Of a DNA stretch of 36,188 nucleotides, positions 33,481-36,188 are shown one piece after another; position 1 is the first letter of the stretch; the number at the start of each line of letters is the position of its first letter. The translations under genes were made by a program, and so were the position numbers. The DNA comes from Scatonaster sp045598705. Its GTDB lineage: Bacteria; Bacillota; Clostridia; Saccharofermentanales; Saccharofermentanaceae. The stretch lies in the NCBI GenBank assembly GCA_045598705.1, contig JAZLMM010000006.1, forward strand, positions 1 through 36,188, written 5' to 3'. Under the pieces are notes generated by a model, which was not told the DNA's origin, ran no database searches, and saw only the letters and a list, made by a program, of their open reading frames with translations.

Positions 33481-33529
33481 CAAGCACGATTTCCGTCAAT
33501 CTCATCCAAGTACGATTTCCGTCAATCTC
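33481..33529. repeat. Imperfect direct repeat at the 3' end of the HAD gene
   Basis: Two 23-bp units (CAAGCACGATTTCCG start at 33481, CAAGTACGATTTCCG start at 33507) have a period of 26 bp. One copy is the end of the HAD reading frame (LTEIVLG stop) and the other lies just past it. The period is not a multiple of three, so the duplication fixed the present stop codon. Confidence 0.8.
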
Positions 33530-34158
33530 GCAAAATCATCAATTACCTCGTTTGCACCGCTTTCCCACAAGGCTTCCGCCGAGGCGTTGCCGTAGGTTAC
33601 CCCACAAGCGAAAGTCCCGCCATTTCGCCCCATCAAAATGTCATACGGCATATCCCCGACCACAAGCGTACGTTCCGGCGCAAAGCCAAGCTTCGAAAGT
33701 GTCACCAGCACCGGCTCCGGGTCCGGCTTATACTTCTTCGTATCATTACTTCCGATAATCAAATCGAAATGCGGAACAAGGCCCATCGTCTCCAGAAAAT
33801 CCATGAGAGAAGGCGTGGTTCGTGATGATGCCACCGACATTCTTACTCCTGAACGTTCCAGTGTCTCAATCGTTTCTTTCACATGAGGAAATAGGACAGG
33901 CGGCATCTTACTCTTGTATTCTTCTAAAAGGCCGCGATACACACGTGCCCCTTCTTTGACCATCTCATCGCTCAGATCCGGATACATTGCCAGAAGTCCC
34001 GCCTCGGCCGTCAATCCAATCGTTGCCGCACAAGCTTCTTCATCTCGGAAAGAAAGTCCCAATTGCTTGTTCGCTTCCTGCTTCGCCATGATGATAATTT
34101 GGCGTGTATCCGCAAGTGTGCCATCAAAATCAAAGATTACAAGATCGTAGTTTGCCAT
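33502..34158 (-). CDS. HAD-family phosphatase (phosphoglycolate phosphatase/PpaX-like)
   Basis: A 218-residue soluble phosphatase. Motif I, DFDGTLADT, has nucleophile Asp10 and Asp12, and the helical cap spans about 18-85. Motif II is VASSRT near 110-115, the motif III Lys lies around residue 140 (TKKYKPDPEP), and motif IV is VVGDMPYDI. The pattern is that of Gph or PpaX, acting on phosphoglycolate, beta-phosphoglucose or pyrophosphate. A GGAG lies about 6 nt before the ATG. The last codons come from the 26-bp duplication at 33481-33529. Confidence 0.9.
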   Translation of the reverse strand: MANYDLVIFDFDGTLADTRQIIIMAKQEANKQLGLSFRDEEACAATIGLTAEAGLLAMYPDLSDEMVKEGARVYRGLLEEYKSKMPPVLFPHVKETIETLERSGVRMSVASSRTTPSLMDFLETMGLVPHFDLIIGSNDTKKYKPDPEPVLVTLSKLGFAPERTLVVGDMPYDILMGRNGGTFACGVTYGNASAEALWESGANEVIDDFARLTEIVLG

Positions 34159-34263
34159 GTATATTCTCCTATAAACAATCTATTATTATTTTATCACTTC
34201 TTCGATTACTTTCATTGCAACAAGTGTTTCTCCGAAATCAAGTATTTCTACCAAATGAGGTAC

Positions 34264-34315
34264 TTGACTTTCTCATTTCCAGAATGTAATATGTGTACGA
34301 TATCATTTTGATATC
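34264..34315 (+). promoter_or_regulatory. Promoter and palindrome upstream of the SPFH gene
   Basis: TTGACT (34264-34269) and TAATAT (34287-34292) are exactly 17 bp apart. A palindrome GATATCA-TTT-TGATATC (34299-34315) sits at the expected start of transcription, 36 bp before the ATG, and could bind a repressor. The ribbon-helix-helix protein encoded at the end of the same transcript is a natural candidate, but this is inference. Confidence 0.65.
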
Positions 34316-34351
34316 ACTTCAATTTCACACAAACAAAGAAAGGTGATGGAT

Positions 34352-35407
34352 ATGAAAAACAAAGAAATGACTGAGAAAGTATTGAAAGGACGCAAGATCG
34401 GTGGACTGGTGCTTTTCCTGTATATAGTCCTTACGATTGCTGCATGTTGCGGCATAGTCTTCTGCGCCACAGAAGGTGGCAATGAAGGACCTGCATACAT
34501 ACCGTTGTTCGTCGCATGCATCGTGTATCTCTGCATCGGTTGGATCCCGCTATGCGGTCTGAGAGTGCTGAAGCCGAACGAAGCGCTGGTTCTTACGCTG
34601 TTCGGTAAATATATCGGCACCCTCAAGGGTGATGGCTTCTTCTGCGTGAACCCATTCTGCACCTCCTTCAACCCGGCCGCAGATACTCACCTCGGTCAAA
34701 GTGGTGACGTGACACAGAAGCCCTCCGTCGTTGCAACTTTGGCATCCGCTTCCGGCACACCGGCCTTGGCAGCCAAGTCGATCTCTTTAACAGATAAGAA
34801 GATTTCTCTCAAAGTCATGACGCTCTCGAACAGCAAGCAGAAAGTCAACGATGTACTCGGTAATCCTGTCGAGATTGCAGTAGCAGTTATGTGGAAGGTT
34901 TCCGACACAGCCAAAGCGGTATTCAACGTAGACAATTTCAAGGAATATCTCTCCCTGCAGTGCGATACTGCCGTACGTAATGTCGTCAAGATCTACCCTT
35001 ACGATGTAACCGATAACATCGATACCACCGGTGATGGCGAGGCCGATGATGGTTCCCTCCGTGGTTCCACCGAGATCGTCGCGAACAGGATCAAAGAAGA
35101 GATTCAGAGCAAAGTCACCGAGGCGGGCCTGGAGATTGTCGATGCACGTATCACCTACCTGGCCTACGCACCGGAAATTGCAGCAGCAATGCTCCAGCGC
35201 CAGCAGGCTTCCGCTATCGTTGATGCAAGAAAGCTCATCGTAGACGGCGCAGTTGGCATGGTGGAGATGGCGCTCGACAGACTTTCCGAGAAGAACACGG
35301 TTGAGCTGGATGAGGAACGAAAGGCGGCAATGGTTTCGAATCTTCTGGTAGTCCTTTGCGGAAATAAAGAAGCTCAGCCTGTGGTAAACTCCGGGAGCCT
35401 CTACTAA
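34352..35407 (+). CDS. SPFH/Band 7 membrane protein
   Basis: A 351-residue protein. Two hydrophobic segments (about 18-40 and 49-70) anchor an SPFH domain (from about residue 70, LRVLKPNEALVLTLFGKYIG), which continues through a region rich in Lys/Asp and a late helical part EIAAAMLQRQQASAIVDARK typical of stomatin/flotillin relatives. Such proteins form membrane microdomain scaffolds. The ATG at 34352 is preferred over GTG and ATG codons just upstream because AGG lies at suitable spacing. It overlaps the ribbon-helix-helix gene by 1 bp, and the two form an operon. Confidence 0.9.
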   Translation: MKNKEMTEKVLKGRKIGGLVLFLYIVLTIAACCGIVFCATEGGNEGPAYIPLFVACIVYLCIGWIPLCGLRVLKPNEALVLTLFGKYIGTLKGDGFFCVNPFCTSFNPAADTHLGQSGDVTQKPSVVATLASASGTPALAAKSISLTDKKISLKVMTLSNSKQKVNDVLGNPVEIAVAVMWKVSDTAKAVFNVDNFKEYLSLQCDTAVRNVVKIYPYDVTDNIDTTGDGEADDGSLRGSTEIVANRIKEEIQSKVTEAGLEIVDARITYLAYAPEIAAAMLQRQQASAIVDARKLIVDGAVGMVEMALDRLSEKNTVELDEERKAAMVSNLLVVLCGNKEAQPVVNSGSLY

Positions 35408-35604
35408 TGGCTGAGAAGAAACAGGTCCCGCTCCGGCTCTCGGCAAAGCTCTACGATGCTATTGCATCTTGGGCAGAAGACGATTTCCGTTCCGTCAACG
35501 GACAGATCGAGTACCTTCTAACCGAGTGTGTCAAACAGCGAAAGAAAAACGGCAAGTATGTCTCCGATGAGATGGACAAGCCCATCGAACTGGACATTGA
35601 GTAA
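35407..35604 (+). CDS. Ribbon-helix-helix (Arc-like) small protein
   Basis: A 65-residue protein. KQVPLRLSAKLYDAIASWA followed by SVNGQIEYLLTECVKQRKK matches a ribbon-helix-helix fold with an N-terminal beta strand and two helices, the second with a typical Asn-Gly start. A short acidic tail follows. It overlaps the SPFH stop (TAATG), so it is translationally coupled. This SPFH/RHH pairing recurs in Clostridia. It may bind DNA and regulate the operon, or act as a partner of SPFH. Low-scoring names such as Arc are based on fold only. Confidence 0.75.
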   Translation: MAEKKQVPLRLSAKLYDAIASWAEDDFRSVNGQIEYLLTECVKQRKKNGKYVSDEMDKPIELDIE

Positions 35605-35708
35605 AAGACAGAATGGACAACATGGAAGTCACTTATCTTCCAACATTCATGTTGAATCGCAAGTCAAACAAATACTTGCAGAAAACATAACAATCCTACT
35701 AATTCAAA

Positions 35709-35741
35709 GAGTCACCCTCTCGAAAGAGTGGGTGACTTTTA
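35709..35741 (+). terminator. Terminator of the SPFH/RHH operon
   Basis: A hairpin AGTCACCC with GGGTGACT (inner CTC/GAG pairs and a short GAAA-containing loop) is followed by TTTTAT. It lies 105 bp past the RHH stop codon. Confidence 0.9.
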
Positions 35742-36034
35742 TACAGCATGTTTTTTGACTCATGTGCTTTTCTATACATTTTGTTTGCTAACCATCAACA
35801 TAACTTCTGTGTATTGATAAACAGATCTTACTATTCCACAAGCTAATGGTTTAGACCTCACCTTGCAAAAGTATGAGTACAACCATGACATAAAAACAGA
35901 ACGTGTTAAGCAAACACAAAAAGTCCCCGCTATTTCCTGCAAGAAGTCCTCCAAACCATCTTTACTGATCCTTCACTCGTCAGCAAAGAGGGTTTAGTAT
36001 TTGGATGAGAATTGAACAAATTCTGCGATTTATA
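35742..36034. other. Gene-poor stretch, no supported gene
   Basis: Between the SPFH operon terminator and the second repeat copy I see no supported gene. Short minus-strand frames exist (35772-35954 and, reaching into the repeat, 35980-36180) but lack ribosome binding sites. A loose inverted repeat, TTTTGTTTGCTAAC at 35779-35792 and its near-complement at 35905-35921, spans about 143 bp. It has 3 bases of insertion and may be chance. Confidence 0.5.
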
Positions 36035-36160
36035 CAATTTTTGTGGTTCTTCACGTTTTCTTGGGAAATGGAGATCTTTTTGTCAGGCAAGAAATGTTCC
36101 TTGTTTCTTCCAGACAAGACCGTTTCCGACTGGAATGAACAAATGTAGCTGTAGTCGGAA
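36035..36160 (+). repeat. Dispersed structured repeat, copy 2
   Basis: Inverted relative to copy 1 (24-147). It starts CAATTTTTGTGGTTCTTCACG, continues with CTTGGGAAATG, and ends with the same inverted repeat: TTCCGACT at 36124-36131 and AGTCGGAA at 36153-36160, 21 nt apart, as in copy 1. It lies about 430 bp past the ribbon-helix-helix gene and near the end of the window, so its right-hand context is cut off. No reading frame explains it. Confidence 0.6.
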
Positions 36161-36188
36161 CATCTAGGACCACTTTTCACGCTGCTTT

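Noticed and set aside
35779..35921. A loose inverted repeat that could mark a MITE
   Set aside because: The arms need three inserted bases to align and no target-site duplication is visible.
35772..35954. Minus-strand frames at 35772-35954 and 35980-36180
   Set aside because: No ribosome binding site or family pattern, and the second overlaps the dispersed repeat.
1..36188. CRISPR arrays, prophage or IS elements
   Set aside because: No regularly spaced repeats, transposase, integrase or phage structural genes are present.

Overview
The window reads as chromosomal DNA of a Gram-positive anaerobe of the class Clostridia (Bacillota). The reasons are strong AGGAGG-type ribosome binding sites, two T-box leaders, a rubredoxin-first ('reverse') rubrerythrin beside a PerR-type regulator, a NarL-type two-component system with ABC-2 permeases, lipobox-bearing lipoproteins and a T-box-controlled TrpB2. 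Base composition is moderate, and the family or genus cannot be fixed from the sequence. I see no phage, IS element, CRISPR array or rRNA. The genes are mainly core and housekeeping with a few accessory ones.

Layout. 1-2070: one copy of a short structured repeat, a two-gene zinc-ribbon/hypothetical operon and a frameshifted gene remnant. 2070-5890: pheS-pheT behind a complete phenylalanine T-box with its own promoter. 5908-7844: a small zinc-ribbon/DUF2085 pair, then a type 2 argC. 7850-12435: an ABC exporter with a cytidylate-kinase-like protein, an SLC13-type permease and a DUF4230 membrane protein, all on the minus strand. 12554-14164: an XRE-type regulator, an unlisted 50-codon gene on the minus strand and a PIN-like protein with a histone-H1-like lysine tail. 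14165-19515: a five-gene ABC-2 transporter plus NarL two-component operon of the linearmycin-resistance type, with a perfect 14-bp palindrome upstream. 19594-22004: a secreted GH16 glucanase lipoprotein and a divergent AraC regulator. 22018-24582: perR-rubrerythrin and a divergent HExxH lipoprotein. 24583-28508: TrpB2 behind a tryptophan T-box, cysK and a PdaA-like deacetylase lipoprotein. 28721-34158: a Gfo/Idh/MocA oxidoreductase, tRNA-Val(CAC), an alpha/beta hydrolase, a divergent thymidylate synthase, a ferredoxin-tailed aldo/keto reductase and a HAD phosphatase. 34264-36188: an SPFH membrane protein overlapping a ribbon-helix-helix protein, then a gene-poor stretch with a second copy of the repeat.

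How the parts work together. Amino-acid supply is tuned by uncharged tRNA at two places: a UUC specifier for pheST and a UGG specifier for trpB2. Oxidative stress is covered by perR and rubrerythrin, with an inverted repeat lying across the perR promoter. Envelope stress or antibiotic export is covered by the five-gene ABC/two-component operon. Glucan breakdown is covered by GH16 and its neighbour AraC.

The least explained items are the roughly 125-bp repeat present in inverted orientation at the two ends of the window, the PIN-like/H1-tail protein, the 50-codon gene, and a thymidylate synthase lacking two usual active-site histidines. All calls come from reading the sequence without database searches. 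Family names are from recognition of motifs.
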